A stretch of DNA of 64,000 bases, taken from Pseudomonas sp. RIT-PI-AD (GTDB lineage: Bacteria; Pseudomonadota; Gammaproteobacteria; Pseudomonadales; Pseudomonadaceae). Positions 9,809-19,326 of the stretch are shown here, in pieces. How positions within the stretch are numbered: the first letter of the stretch is position 1; each line of letters opens with the position of its first letter. The notes below the pieces were generated by a model. The model did no database searches. It had not been told where the DNA came from and worked only from the letters and a program-made list of their open reading frames with translations. The stretch lies in contig NZ_JANZKU010000011.1 in the NCBI RefSeq assembly GCF_025642785.1, positions 1-64,000 of the forward strand, written 5' to 3'. The position numbers were made by a program, and so were the translations under genes.

Positions 9809-11326
9809 TCAGGCGCTGCGCGCCGGGGCGAGGATGCCGCCGATCATGCTGCCGGTCTCTTCCAGGTCGATGTGCCATTGCAGGGCTTCGCGCAGCAGGT
9901 GCGGGGTGTGCCCGCCCTTGGCGCAGGCACGGGCGAAGTAGTCCTCCAGCGCCGCGCGGTACTGCGGGTGCACGCACTGGTCGATGATCGCCCGGGCCCG
10001 CTCGCGCGGCGCCAGGCCGCGCAGGTCGGCGAGGCCCTGCTCGGTGACCAGGATGTCCACGTCGTGCTCGGTGTGGTCCACGTGGCTGACCATGGGCACC
10101 ACGCTGGAGATCGCCCCGCCCTTGGCGATGGACTTGCTGACGAAGATCGCCAGGTGCGCGTTGCGGGCGAAATCCCCCGAGCCGCCGATGCCGTTCATCA
10201 TCCGGGTGCCGCCGACGTGGGTGGAGTTGACGTTGCCGTACAGGTCGAACTCCAGCGCCGTGTTGATCCCGATGATCCCCAGCCGCCGCACCACTTCCGG
10301 GTGATTGGAGATTTCCTGCGGGCGCAGCACCAGGCGGTCCTTGTAGCGCTCCAGGTTGCCGAACACGTCGGCGTTGCGCCGCGGCGACAGGGTGATCGAG
10401 CTGCCCGAGGCGAAGCGCAGCTTGCCGGCGTCGAGCAGGTCGAAGGTGGAGTCCTGCAGCACCTCGGAATACATGGTCAGGTCGTCGAAGGGTGAAGCCA
10501 GCAGGCCGCACATCACCGCGTTGGCGATGCTGCCGATGCCCGCCTGCAAGGGGCCGAGGTCGTTGCCCATGCGCCCCGCCGCCACTTCGCCCTTGAAGAA
10601 GTCGATTAGGTGGTCGGCGATGGCCTGGGTCTCGGCGTCCGGCGGCAACACGGTGGACGGCGAGTCCGCCTGCTCGCTGACGACGATGGCGACGATCTTC
10701 GCCGGGTCGATGGGGATGGCGCCGGACCCGATGCGGTCGTCGACCCGGGTCAGCGGGATCGGCGTGCGGGTCGGCCGGTAGGTGGGGATGTAGATATCGT
10801 GCAGGCCTTCCAGGTCGGCGGCGTGGGCCAGGTTGATCTCGACGATCACCTGCTGGGCGAAGATCGCGAAGCTGGCCGAGTTGCCCACCGAGGTGGTCGG
10901 CACGATGTGGCCCTGTTCGGTGATCGCCACCGCCTCGATCACCGCGATGTCCGGGCGCTTGAGCTGGTGGTTGCGCAGTTGCTCGACGGTTTCCGAGAGG
11001 TGCTGGTCGATGAACATCACCGCGCCCTGGTTGATCGCCCTGCGCAGCGTGCCGTCCACCTGGAAGGGCATGCGCCGGGCCAGCACGCCGGCCTCGGTGA
11101 GCTGCTTGTCCAGGTCGTTGCCCAGGCTCGCACCGGTCATCAGGCTGATCTTCAACGGCGTCTGCCGCGCCCGCCGCGCCAGCGCCTGGGGCACCGCCTT
11201 GGCCTCTCCGGCCCGGGTGAAACCGCTCATGCCGACGGTCATGCCGTCCTCGATCAGGGCCGCCGCCTGGTCGGCGCTCATCAGTTTGTCGAGCAGGGCT
11301 GGCAGGCGCACGCGTTCCTTATGCAT
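9809..11326 (-). CDS. Acetyl-CoA hydrolase/CoA-transferase family protein
   Basis: A 505-residue class I CoA-transferase of the Cat1/Ach1 type, probably succinyl-CoA:acetate CoA-transferase. The conserved EFDLYGNVNSTHVGG contains the catalytic glutamate region, followed by GIGGSGDFARNA, the family signature. An AAGGAG site lies 7 bases before the ATG. Its PAO1 counterpart (PA5445) lies elsewhere in that genome, so this gene marks a rearrangement relative to the mutM-pfpI-ilvD block. The exact donor and acceptor are inferred. Confidence 0.9.
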   Translation of the reverse strand: MHKERVRLPALLDKLMSADQAAALIEDGMTVGMSGFTRAGEAKAVPQALARRARQTPLKISLMTGASLGNDLDKQLTEAGVLARRMPFQVDGTLRRAINQGAVMFIDQHLSETVEQLRNHQLKRPDIAVIEAVAITEQGHIVPTTSVGNSASFAIFAQQVIVEINLAHAADLEGLHDIYIPTYRPTRTPIPLTRVDDRIGSGAIPIDPAKIVAIVVSEQADSPSTVLPPDAETQAIADHLIDFFKGEVAAGRMGNDLGPLQAGIGSIANAVMCGLLASPFDDLTMYSEVLQDSTFDLLDAGKLRFASGSSITLSPRRNADVFGNLERYKDRLVLRPQEISNHPEVVRRLGIIGINTALEFDLYGNVNSTHVGGTRMMNGIGGSGDFARNAHLAIFVSKSIAKGGAISSVVPMVSHVDHTEHDVDILVTEQGLADLRGLAPRERARAIIDQCVHPQYRAALEDYFARACAKGGHTPHLLREALQWHIDLEETGSMIGGILAPARSA

Positions 11327-11497
11327 GGGAGGTCTCCTTCAGGCCGAAAAGCGCTGGAGCCTACGCGAAAGCGACGCCGGCGGATTTCCGACCAAAGTCG
11401 CATCGCGCCGGGCGGACGCTTTCGGGCACGGCGCCCGCCGGTCACCGCCGCGCCGTCCGCGCGGCTATAATCGGCGGTTTTTCCCCGGAGCCGACCC

Positions 11498-12694
11498 ATG
11501 ACCTTGCCCAGCCTGCGCCTCAAAGCCAACGCCGACCGACGCCTGCGTGCCGGCCACCTGTGGGTGTACAGCAACGAAGTGGACGTCGCCGCCACCCCGC
11601 TGAACGCCTTCGCCGCCGGCGACCAGGCGATCCTCGAGGCCGCGGGGGGCAAGCCGCTGGGCATCGTCGCGCTGTCGCCGAACAACCTGATCTGCGCGCG
11701 CCTGCTGTCCCGCGACCTGCAACACCCGCTGGACAAGTCGCTGCTGGTGCATCGCCTGAAGGTCGCCCTGTCCCTGCGCGAGCGGTTGTTCGACAAGCCC
11801 TTCTACCGCCTGGCCTTCGGCGACTCCGACCTGCTGCCCGGCCTGGTGGTGGACCGTTTCGCCGACGTGCTGGTGGTGCAACTGGCCTCGGCGACCATGG
11901 AGCGGCACAAGGACGCGATCCTCGAAGCCCTGCTGCAGGTGCTCAAGCCCAGCGGCGTGCTGTGGAAGAACGACTCCGCGGCGCGGGACGCCGAGGGCCT
12001 GGAACGCTACGTCGCGGTCGCCCACGGCCAGGTACCGGAATGGGTCGCCCTGGAGGAGAACGGGGTGAAGTTCGAGGCGCCGGTGCTGGAGGGCCAGAAG
12101 ACCGGCTGGTTCTACGACCACCGGATGAACCGCGCGCGCCTGGCGCCCTACGTGAAGGGCAAGCGCGTGCTCGACCTGTTCAGCTACATCGGCGGCTGGG
12201 GCATCCAGGCCGCGGCCTTCGGCGCCAGCGAAGTGGTCTGCGTCGACGCCTCGGAGTTCGCCCTCGACGGCGTCGAGCGCAATGCCGCGCTGAACGGCCT
12301 GAGCGAGAAGGTCGCCAGCATCGAGGGCGACGTGTTCGAGGCGCTGCGCGAGCTGAAGGCCGCCGAGGAACGCTTCGACGTGGTGGTCGCCGACCCGCCG
12401 GCCTTCATCAAGCGCAAGAAGGACCTGAAGAACGGCGAGGCCGCCTACCGCCGCCTCAACGAACAGGCCATGCGCCTGCTGAACAAGGACGGCATCCTGG
12501 TCAGCGCCTCCTGCTCCATGCACCTGCCGGAAGACGACCTGCAGAACATCCTGCTGGGCAGCGCCCGCCACCTCGACCGCAACCTGCAACTGCTGGAGCG
12601 CGGCGGCCAGGGCCCCGACCACCCAGTCCACCCGGCCATCGCCGAAACCCGCTACATCAAGAGCCTCACCTGCCGCCTGCTGCCCAACGGTTGA
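11498..12694 (+). CDS. RlmI-like class I SAM-dependent rRNA methyltransferase
   Basis: A 398-residue protein. The N-terminal PUA domain (about residues 1-75, RLRAGHLWVYSNEVD) binds RNA. The central segment is EEH-like, and the C-terminal Rossmann methyltransferase domain has DLFSYIGGWGIQAA (motif I) and VVADPPAFIKRK (motif IV). SCSMHL follows in the region where related 5-methylcytosine enzymes keep a cysteine. This layout fits the YccW/RlmI family (23S rRNA m5C1962). A TATAAT hexamer at 11466-11471 may be its -10 element. Confidence 0.92.
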   Translation: MTLPSLRLKANADRRLRAGHLWVYSNEVDVAATPLNAFAAGDQAILEAAGGKPLGIVALSPNNLICARLLSRDLQHPLDKSLLVHRLKVALSLRERLFDKPFYRLAFGDSDLLPGLVVDRFADVLVVQLASATMERHKDAILEALLQVLKPSGVLWKNDSAARDAEGLERYVAVAHGQVPEWVALEENGVKFEAPVLEGQKTGWFYDHRMNRARLAPYVKGKRVLDLFSYIGGWGIQAAAFGASEVVCVDASEFALDGVERNAALNGLSEKVASIEGDVFEALRELKAAEERFDVVVADPPAFIKRKKDLKNGEAAYRRLNEQAMRLLNKDGILVSASCSMHLPEDDLQNILLGSARHLDRNLQLLERGGQGPDHPVHPAIAETRYIKSLTCRLLPNG

Positions 12695-12850
12695 TGGCGG
12701 ATAGCGGGGCGGGCGTCGTCGCCCGCGCGGCGGATGAGGGCGTCCCTCCGCCGGCCCCGAGGCGGATCGTCGCCGCCCGCCCCGCCGTTCGCTCCCGAGT
12801 GCGGCATGCCCCGTGCCGGCCGGTCGATCGGAGGCGCCGGGGCCTGTGCT

Positions 12851-12875
12851 GGGTGGATGAGGGCGTCATCCACCC
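12851..12875. repeat. REP-like palindrome copy 1
   Basis: GGGTGGATGA, 5-base loop GGGCG, TCATCCACCC: a perfect 10-bp stem just after the methyltransferase gene. No T-tract follows, so it is more like a dispersed REP element than a terminator. Confidence 0.75.
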
Positions 12876-12917
12876 TAGCTAGCTAGCGGCATGTCCGTGG
12901 TACTTGGGGCGCCGCTT

Positions 12918-12940
12918 GGTGGATGAATCAGTCATCCACC
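12918..12940. repeat. REP-like palindrome copy 2
   Basis: GGTGGATGA, loop ATCAG, TCATCCACC, followed by CTAC as in copy 3. It is 43 bases after copy 1. Confidence 0.75.
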
Positions 12941-13054
12941 CTACCTGGCCGATCTTCGGGCCATGGCCGACGGGCCTTAGGGTATTCCGCCGTTCGCGTC
13001 CTGTCGGGCATCGCCTGCGCCTGGCGGCATGTCCGGGCGCAGGGGACTCCGCCT

Positions 13055-13077
13055 GGTGGATGGATCAGTCATCCCCC
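13055..13077. repeat. REP-like palindrome copy 3 (imperfect)
   Basis: GGTGGATGG, loop ATCAG, TCATCCCCC. The loop is identical to copy 2 and the stem has drifted by non-compensating changes. The upstream flank matches that of copy 2. Confidence 0.65.
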
Positions 13078-13250
13078 CTACTCCAACCATTCTTCGGGGC
13101 GAGGGGGATTCGTCCGGGCGTCCGTTTCCTGTCTCACGCCCTCTCGCGGTGCCCGCCCGTCGCGCTGTCATCGGTTCGCAATGCCGATGCGCTGCCATGG
13201 TCGGGCGCCGCTGGACCGCGCGTTCCTTCCACGACAGACAAGGATGTGCC

Positions 13251-15281
13251 ATGACCCCGACGACCTTCCTCCGCCGCCTGCTGGCGGCCGCGACCGCCGT
13301 GCTGTTGGCCACCCAGGCCGAGGCCGGCAACGACAAGGTGCTGTTCTTCGGCATCGACGGCTTCAAGGCCGACGCCATTCCCGCCGCGGGGATGGTCAAC
13401 CTGGAGCGGCTGATCGCCAGCGGCGTCTACACCGACGGCGGCTGGGCCCCGGACACCTCGGTGAGCGGGCCCGGCTGGTCGACCCTGTTCATGGGCGTCG
13501 AGCGCGACAAGCACGGCGTGCGCGACAACAGCTTCGCCGGGCAGAACTACGCGCGCTACCCGCACTTCCTCAGCCTGATCGAACAGCGCAAGCCGCAGCT
13601 GGTGACCGCCTACGCCTACAACTGGGCGCCGCTCTACCAGCAGATGCGTCCCCAGGCCGACCTGCGCTTCGACGGCCCGGAAGCCGACGACGGCAAGCTC
13701 ATCGCCCAGGCCGAGGACTGGTTGCGCAACCGCGCCGACCTGGACGTGCTGAGCACCTATTACTACGGCGTCGACGAGGCCGGCCACAGCCACGGTTTCC
13801 ACTCCGACACCCCGCAATACCTGCAAGCCATGGGCCGCGCCGACGCCGCCCTCGGCCGCCTGCTCCAGGCGATCCGCGCGCGCCCCGGCTATGCCCAGGA
13901 AAACTGGCTGGTCGTGGTCACCACCGACCACGGCGGCACCGGGACCGGCCACGGCGCCGACCGCCCCGAGCACCGCAAGGTGGCGATGGTGATGAGCGGC
14001 GCCGGCATCCCCGCCCTCGGCCGCAACGCCCTGGCGGAGCCGCTGCGCCAGGTGGACGTGCTGCCCACCCTGTTCGAGCACCTGGGCGTGCCCACCCAGG
14101 GCCTGGACCTGGACGGCCGTTCGCGCCTGCACCCGCAGCCGCGGCGCTTCGCCTACGGGCGCAACCTGTTGGCCAACCCCGGCGCCGAGTACGGCGCGGC
14201 CCACAGCGACCTCGGCTACGACCCGGACATCGCCGGCTGGACCAAGGGCGGCGCGCAGACGGTGATGCGCTATGGCGCCCGCAATGACCTGCCCAGCGGT
14301 CAGGGCCAGTTGTTCGTCGGCCTCGGCAAGGGCTCGCTGACCCAACGCATCGCGTTGCCGGCCGATGCCGCCGGGCGACCGTTCCGCCTCGACGCCCAGC
14401 TCGGCGCCAGCGCCGGCAGCGCCCACGACGCACGGGTATTACTGCGCTTCATCGGCGGCGACAAACGCAGTGCGGTGAACTGGAACGACGACACCGCCTA
14501 CTTCTTCGCCGGCGACCGCTACTACCGCTACGACTTCGCCCGCGACCGGGTCGCCGAGGGCTACCCGAAACCCATCGCCGGCAACTGGGTCGGCTTCGAA
14601 GGCCTGCCGGGCGGCCCCCGCGACCTCGACGCCGGGTTCAACGCCGGCAACGGCAAGGCCTACTTCTTCAAGGGCGACCAGTACCTGCGCTTCGACGTCG
14701 CCGCCGACCGCGTCGACAGCGGCTATCCCAAGCCCATCGCCGGCAACTGGCCGGGCCTGGAGCGCTTCGCCGGCGGCGCCCGCGACCTGGATGCCACCCT
14801 GGCGGTGAGCGGCGACAAGATTTACTTCTTCAAGGGCAGCCAATACCTGCGCTACAACCTGGCCCAGGGCGACCGGGCCGACGCCCGCTACCCGCTGGAC
14901 CTCTCCGCCGCCACCTGGTCCGGCGTGCAACAGTGGCCGCTGGGGGTCGAGGCCGCATTCAAGCGCAACGCCGGAGTGGCGTACTTCTTCGACCGCGGCG
15001 AATACATCCGCTACGACCTGAGCGCCGACAAGGCCGCCGGCGGTTACCCGCAGCCGGTGGACGCCGCCACCTGGCCGGGCCTGGAAGCCTTCCGCGCCGA
15101 GGGCCGCTTCTTCGCCAGCGCCCCCCTGGGTGCCGCCGAACGCACCGGTCAACCGCTGGCCCGCGCGCTCTACGGCAGCGTCCCGGAAGGCGCCACCGCG
15201 GTGGAAGTGGAACTGCGCTTCGAAAAAGGCAGCGGCGCCGGCTTCCCCTTCGCCGACGAGCTGAATTTGCGCATCGACTGA
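13251..15281 (+). CDS. Secreted alkaline-phosphatase-superfamily phosphodiesterase with four hemopexin-like repeats
   Basis: A 676-residue protein. Residues 1-25 form a signal peptide (ending EAEA/QAEA). Residues 30-300 are a type I phosphodiesterase/nucleotide pyrophosphatase-like domain: FFGIDGF gives metal ligand Asp36, TSVSGPGWSTL aligns Ser72 with the NPP nucleophile, then YGVDEAGHSHG and TTDHGGTGTGHG supply further metal Asp/His ligands. Four hemopexin-like repeats of about 55 residues follow (starting about 408, 463, 518 and 575), each with a YFF-x-G-x-x-Y-x-R-Y/F core and a YPxPI/V...WPGLE end. The start is at MTPTTFL, where the signal begins, although the frame is open upstream. It is probably extracellular or periplasmic. 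The hemopexin propeller may bind substrate, metal or host matrix (inference). Confidence 0.88.
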   Translation: MTPTTFLRRLLAAATAVLLATQAEAGNDKVLFFGIDGFKADAIPAAGMVNLERLIASGVYTDGGWAPDTSVSGPGWSTLFMGVERDKHGVRDNSFAGQNYARYPHFLSLIEQRKPQLVTAYAYNWAPLYQQMRPQADLRFDGPEADDGKLIAQAEDWLRNRADLDVLSTYYYGVDEAGHSHGFHSDTPQYLQAMGRADAALGRLLQAIRARPGYAQENWLVVVTTDHGGTGTGHGADRPEHRKVAMVMSGAGIPALGRNALAEPLRQVDVLPTLFEHLGVPTQGLDLDGRSRLHPQPRRFAYGRNLLANPGAEYGAAHSDLGYDPDIAGWTKGGAQTVMRYGARNDLPSGQGQLFVGLGKGSLTQRIALPADAAGRPFRLDAQLGASAGSAHDARVLLRFIGGDKRSAVNWNDDTAYFFAGDRYYRYDFARDRVAEGYPKPIAGNWVGFEGLPGGPRDLDAGFNAGNGKAYFFKGDQYLRFDVAADRVDSGYPKPIAGNWPGLERFAGGARDLDATLAVSGDKIYFFKGSQYLRYNLAQGDRADARYPLDLSAATWSGVQQWPLGVEAAFKRNAGVAYFFDRGEYIRYDLSADKAAGGYPQPVDAATWPGLEAFRAEGRFFASAPLGAAERTGQPLARALYGSVPEGATAVEVELRFEKGSGAGFPFADELNLRID

Positions 15282-15523
15282 TCGCCCCTCGGGCGGTCCG
15301 CCGGTGCGATACCGGTGAAACCGCCCAACCCGCTTACCGGGCCATCGTCGCTGTCACGCCGCCGTCAGATGGGTGAGTAAAACGTTGTCCAACTACTGAT
15401 TTTGTAGTCGGAGCCCTGGCCCCATCCGTTCACAGTGACTCCTGCCTCGAAACCCGCCGACCCCGTTGCTGCATCGCGCTGTCCTTTCGACCCTGCCGCC
15501 CTCCATTCATGACAGGGAGTCCC
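15282..15523. other. Spacer with a fragment of the 18.8-kb repeat
   Basis: No gene seen. GTAAAACGTTGTCCA at about 15376-15390 matches 15 bases of the tandem repeat at 18782 onward. It looks like a decayed copy of that palindromic family. Confidence 0.5.
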
Positions 15524-15794
15524 ATGACTACCGCCGTGCAATGCAGACACCAGGAGTGCGATCAGCCCCCTACCCTCACCGACGAAGGCACCATCGACCA
15601 TTTCGTCCGGCAATTGACCAACCTCTACCGCGCCTCGATCCCGAGGGCGGCTCCCTCTACTCAATTGGGCGGACGTGGCCATCCGGTCGGAAAACCCTCT
15701 GGCTCCATTGGCCCACGTGCCCGGCGTATTCGCTGCACGCTGGACGCCTGAAGTCGCGCCGGCGACGGCGATCACTCTGGGTACTGCAGGATAG
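15524..15794 (+). pseudogene. Possible frameshifted small hypothetical gene
   Basis: An ATG with a good ribosome site (GGGAG, 5 bases upstream) opens a protein-like start (MTTAVQCRHQECDQPP...FVRQLTNLYRAS). It then turns into low-complexity basic sequence until a stop at 15751. A different frame from about 15640 to the TAG at 15792-15794 reads plausible protein (NWADVAIRSENPLAPLAHV). The simplest reading is a short gene with one frameshift, but a 75-residue intact ORF (15524-15751) cannot be excluded. No family is recognised. Confidence 0.35.
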
Positions 15795-16076
15795 GGTTTT
15801 GTAGGATTGCCAAAGAGCATGATTCACTTCACCCCTGGCAAGGGCAGTGAACATTCCGGCGAGCGGTGTTATTCGCTCCAGTCGATGCATAGGCCCCGAC
15901 GCCTGACCGGGACCTATGGACCCGGTGCTTATATGACGAGAGTGGGGCGGCCCCTCACATTTTCATCTCCAAGAGAGCCCGCATTCCCCTGTATCTCGAA
16001 ACCCCGCCGGGAACAGTCAGCCTCTACCCGTACCTCATCTATGCAAGATGGGGCCTCCAGGCGTCAGGCTGCCCAA

Positions 16077-16205
16077 ATGAAAACCAAGCCTTCGGTGATT
16101 CTGAGAAGCCTGGCGGTTCTATTCTGCTGGGGATGCCTCATGGCCGCGGTCTGGCAAATGAATCCGCGCTACTTCTTCGCTCGGGCATCCCGTATCTGTT
16201 GGTGA
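16077..16205 (+). CDS. Small putative membrane peptide
   Basis: A 42-residue ORF beginning MKTKPSVILRSLAVLFCWGC, with a basic N-terminus and one hydrophobic helix (about residues 8-27). It is 52 bases before another small membrane-protein ORF on the same strand. The start site is not well supported and no homologue is recognised. Confidence 0.3.
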   Translation: MKTKPSVILRSLAVLFCWGCLMAAVWQMNPRYFFARASRICW

Positions 16206-16257
16206 ATGGGTTATCGGACCGGATGGACGGCGAGAGCTCGATTGAAGGGAGACCTGC

Positions 16258-16479
16258 ATGTCTGATTACGTGAAGGATCAATTGGCGCTATTGGCAACGG
16301 GCCTGGTCGTGGCCGCATTGACGTGGTGGGTGGCCTCGTCGCTGGGCGAGTACTACCCCACGGTCATGTACACCCTGTCCTTCTGCGTGCTTTTGTGGCG
16401 CAATCACGACCTGAGAAAGGAAAATCGCCAGCTCAAGGCTCGCCTGAATACGGGGTTCTCAGAATCGCCTGAGCCATGA
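16258..16479 (+). CDS. Small two-helix membrane protein of unknown function
   Basis: A 73-residue protein. Two hydrophobic segments (about residues 9-27 and 34-48) are followed by a charged helical tail (LRKENRQLKARL). AGGGAGACCTGC precedes the ATG, a good ribosome site. The region is less GC-biased than its neighbours. It could be a small inner-membrane accessory protein or a remnant of a mobile element, and no family is recognised. Confidence 0.6.
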   Translation: MSDYVKDQLALLATGLVVAALTWWVASSLGEYYPTVMYTLSFCVLLWRNHDLRKENRQLKARLNTGFSESPEP

Positions 16480-16786
16480 TCGAGCCCCCATGGCCGGGAC
16501 ACATGTGGCGCCCGCCGCGCCAGCGCGTTATTCCCCCAGCGCTCGCCGGTCTCGCAGCAGGGTCTGGACCGCCCGGCCCGGCGGCCTTTCGTGTCGACGG
16601 CGGCTGGGATTAGAATCCCGGTTCCCCTGCCACACACCCTCAGGCGGGCAGTGAGCCAAGCCGGGCGCGCGGAGATCCCGCAATGCCCTCAGGCCATGGC
16701 CGGTCCCGCGACCACGATCGCCACCGCCGGTCCCTACCGCGCTCACGACAACGACCATAACCTGACCAGCCTGCAGGAACGCCGTA
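16480..16786. other. ilvD upstream region
   Basis: 307 bases with no convincing gene. A GGGATTAGAATCCC inverted repeat at about 16605-16618 superficially resembles a tRNA T-arm but lacks the TTC loop and any acceptor or anticodon arm. It presumably holds the ilvD promoter, and no clear -35/-10 pair was found. Confidence 0.45.
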
Positions 16787-18625
16787 ATGCCCGATTACCG
16801 CTCGAAAACCTCCACCTTCGGCCGCAACATGGCCGGCGCCCGCGCCCTCTGGCGCGCCACCGGGATGAAGGACGAGGACTTCAAGAAGCCGATCATCGCC
16901 ATCGCCAACTCCTTCACCCAGTTCGTGCCCGGCCACGTGCACCTGAAGGACCTCGGCCAACTGGTCGCCCGCGAGATCGAACGCGCCGGCGGCGTGGCCA
17001 AGGAATTCAACACCATCGCCGTGGACGACGGCATCGCCATGGGCCATGACGGCATGCTCTATTCGCTGCCGAGCCGCGAGATCATCGCCGACTCGGTGGA
17101 GTACATGGTCAACGCCCACTGCGCCGACGCCATCGTCTGCATCTCCAACTGCGACAAGATCACCCCCGGCATGCTGATGGCCGCGCTGCGCCTGAACATC
17201 CCGGTGGTGTTCGTCTCCGGCGGGCCGATGGAAGCCGGCAAGACCAAGCTGGCCAGCCACGGCCTCGACCTGGTCGACGCCATGGTGATCGCCGCCGACG
17301 ACTCCGCCAGCGACGAGAAAGTCGCCGAGTACGAGCGCAGCGCCTGCCCCACCTGCGGCTCCTGTTCCGGCATGTTCACCGCCAACTCGATGAACTGCCT
17401 GACCGAAGTGCTCGGCCTGTCGCTGCCGGGCAACGGTTCCACCCTGGCCACCCACGCCGACCGCGAGCAGTTGTTCCTGCGCGCCGGGCGCCTGGCCGTG
17501 GAGCTCTGCCAGCGCTACTACGGCGAGGGCGACGAGTCGGTGCTGCCGCGCAACATCGCCACCTTCGAGGCGTTCGAGAACGCCATGACCCTGGACATCG
17601 CCATGGGCGGCTCAACCAACACCATCCTCCACCTGCTGGCCGCGGCCCAGGAAGGCGAGGTGGACTTCGACCTGCGCGACATCGATCGCCTGTCGCGCCG
17701 GGTGCCGCAGTTGTGCAAGGTGGCGCCGAACATCCAGAAGTACCACATGGAAGACGTGCACCGCGCCGGCGGGATCTTCTCGATCCTCGGCGAACTGGCC
17801 CGCGGCGGCCTGCTGCATACCCAGGTGCCCACCGTGCACAGCCCGAGCCTGGCCGACGCCATCGCCACCTGGGACATCACCCAGACCGACGACGAAGCCG
17901 TGCACACCTTCTTCAGGGCCGGTCCGGCCGGCATCCCCACCCAGGTCGCCTTCAGCCAGTCGACCCGCTGGGACAGTCTCGACGACGACCGCGAGCACGG
18001 CTGCATCCGCAGCGTCGCCCACGCCTACTCCAAGGAAGGCGGCCTGGCGGTGCTCTACGGCAACATCGCCCTCGACGGCTGCGTGGTGAAGACCGCCGGC
18101 GTCGACGAGTCGATCCACGTGTTCGAAGGTAGCGCCAAGGTCTTCGAGAGCCAGGACGCCGCGGTGAAGGGCATCCTCGCCGACGAGGTGAAGGCCGGCG
18201 ACATCGTGATCATCCGCTACGAAGGCCCGAAAGGCGGCCCCGGCATGCAGGAAATGCTCTACCCCACCAGCTACCTGAAGTCCAAGGGCCTGGGCAAGGC
18301 GTGCGCCCTGCTCACCGACGGCCGCTTCTCCGGCGGCACCTCCGGCTTGTCCATCGGCCACGCCTCCCCGGAAGCCGCCGCCGGCGGCGCCATCGGCCTG
18401 GTGCGCGACGGCGACAAGGTACTGATCGACATCCCCAACCGCTCCATCAACCTGCGGGTGGACGACGCCGAACTCGCCGCCCGCCGCGCCGACCAGGACG
18501 CCCGGGGCTGGAAGCCCGCCGCCCCCCGCCCGCGCAAGGTCACCACCGCCCTCAAGGCCTACGCCCTCCTGGCCACCAGCGCCGACAAGGGTGCGGTGCG
18601 CAACAAGGCGATGTTGGACGGCTGA
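16787..18625 (+). CDS. ilvD: Dihydroxy-acid dehydratase
   Basis: An Fe-S enzyme dehydrating 2,3-dihydroxy-isovalerate and -methylvalerate in valine/isoleucine synthesis. The 612-residue length is standard. Cluster-binding segments [11 protein letters not shown] and [18 protein letters not shown] carry the conserved cysteines. The C-terminal [14 protein letters not shown] signature is intact. An AGGAACGCC site precedes the ATG. An intrinsic terminator follows 25 bases after the stop. PAO1 counterpart: PA0353. Confidence 0.97.
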   Translation: MPDYRSKTSTFGRNMAGARALWRATGMKDEDFKKPIIAIANSFTQFVPGHVHLKDLGQLVAREIERAGGVAKEFNTIAVDDGIAMGHDGMLYSLPSREIIADSVEYMVNAHCADAIVCISNCDKITPGMLMAALRLNIPVVFVSGGPMEAGKTKLASHGLDLVDAMVIAADDSASDEKVAEYERSACPTCGSCSGMFTANSMNCLTEVLGLSLPGNGSTLATHADREQLFLRAGRLAVELCQRYYGEGDESVLPRNIATFEAFENAMTLDIAMGGSTNTILHLLAAAQEGEVDFDLRDIDRLSRRVPQLCKVAPNIQKYHMEDVHRAGGIFSILGELARGGLLHTQVPTVHSPSLADAIATWDITQTDDEAVHTFFRAGPAGIPTQVAFSQSTRWDSLDDDREHGCIRSVAHAYSKEGGLAVLYGNIALDGCVVKTAGVDESIHVFEGSAKVFESQDAAVKGILADEVKAGDIVIIRYEGPKGGPGMQEMLYPTSYLKSKGLGKACALLTDGRFSGGTSGLSIGHASPEAAAGGAIGLVRDGDKVLIDIPNRSINLRVDDAELAARRADQDARGWKPAAPRPRKVTTALKAYALLATSADKGAVRNKAMLDG

Positions 18626-18649
18626 GAGAAGCGCCCCGCCGCCGACGTC

Positions 18650-18677
18650 AAAAGCCGCCCCACTCGGGCGGCTTTTT
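18650..18677 (+). terminator. ilvD intrinsic terminator
   Basis: Stem AAAAGCCGCCC (18650-18660), loop CACTC, GGGCGGCTTTT (18666-18676), followed by another T. A classic rho-independent terminator shortly after the ilvD stop. Confidence 0.85.
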
Positions 18678-18742
18678 CATGGGCGAACGAAAGCCCGATG
18701 CCTCCTCAGGCGAATGGGGTTGCCCGTTAGCACCATGGAGCG

Positions 18743-18783
18743 GTGGGTGCTGGTGCTGGTGCTGGTGCTGGTGCTGGTGCTGG
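18743..18783 (+). repeat. TGGTGC hexanucleotide microsatellite
   Basis: About six to seven direct copies of TGGTGC, ending exactly where the 232-bp tandem repeat begins. In frame it would encode alternating Val-Leu, but the 67-codon ORF around it is not credible. Confidence 0.8.
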
Positions 18784-19282
18784 TGGACAAGTAAAACGTT
18801 GTCCACCCTACAGTTCCACCACCGCGTAGGGTGGAAAACCGCGAAGCGTTTTCCACCAGCCCAACTCCGCCAACAGCTCAATCGCCCGAACCGGCCAACC
18901 TTCCTGTCCGCACGACCCACTCGATCCGCCAGGAATGCCAAGTCGCCGTGCCGGAAAGGAAGACATGGGCACCTGCCCATCATCCCCACGCCGACGCCCC
19001 ATGCTCCTATACAGGTGGACAAGTAAAACGTTGTCCACCCTACAGTTCCGCCACCCGCGTAGGGTGGAAAACCGCGAAGCGTTTTCCACCAGCGTAACCC
19101 CCGCCAACAGCTCAACCGCCCCAACCGGCCAACCTTCCTGTCCGCACGACCCACTCGATCCGCCAGGAACGCCAAGCCGCCGTGCCGGAAAGGAAGACAT
19201 GGGCACCTGCCCATCATCCCCACGCCGACGTCCCATGCTCCTATACAGGTGGACAAGTAAAACGTTGTCCACCCTACAGTTC
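18782..19282. repeat. 232/234-bp tandem repeat, two full copies and one partial
   Basis: Copies start at 18782, 19014 and 19248, each with GGTGGACAAGTAAAACGTTG. Copies 1 and 2 are near-identical over about 230 bases; copy 3 stops after about 35. Each full unit holds two palindromes: one (GGTGGACAA...TTGTCCACC) at its start and one (GGGTGGAAAACC...GCGTTTTCCACC) about 45 bases in. These resemble the dispersed REP-like family common in pseudomonads. No spacer/repeat pattern of a CRISPR is present. Confidence 0.85.
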
Positions 19283-19326
19283 CACCACCTTCTTGACCAC
19301 GCTGCCCGGTTCAATACGGGCGGAGG

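Larger units (their letters stand above)
12695..13250. other. Gene-free spacer with three palindromic repeats
   Basis: 556 bases without a convincing gene. The content is three related palindromes (listed separately) and GC-rich filler. The second and third copies share about 30 bases of upstream flank (GCGGCATGTCCG...), so the mobile or duplicated unit is longer than the palindrome. Confidence 0.7.

Noticed and set aside
16600-16625. tRNA T-arm-like GGGATTAGAATCCC
   Set aside because: The loop lacks the TTC motif and no acceptor, D or anticodon stem can be built around it.
18591-18794. 67-codon ORF ending in a Val-Leu repeat
   Set aside because: The repeat comes from the TGGTGC microsatellite. 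The start overlaps the ilvD terminus and no protein family fits.
18782-19282. Possible CRISPR array
   Set aside because: The repeats are 232 bp and directly adjacent with no short repeat/spacer alternation, and no cas genes are present.
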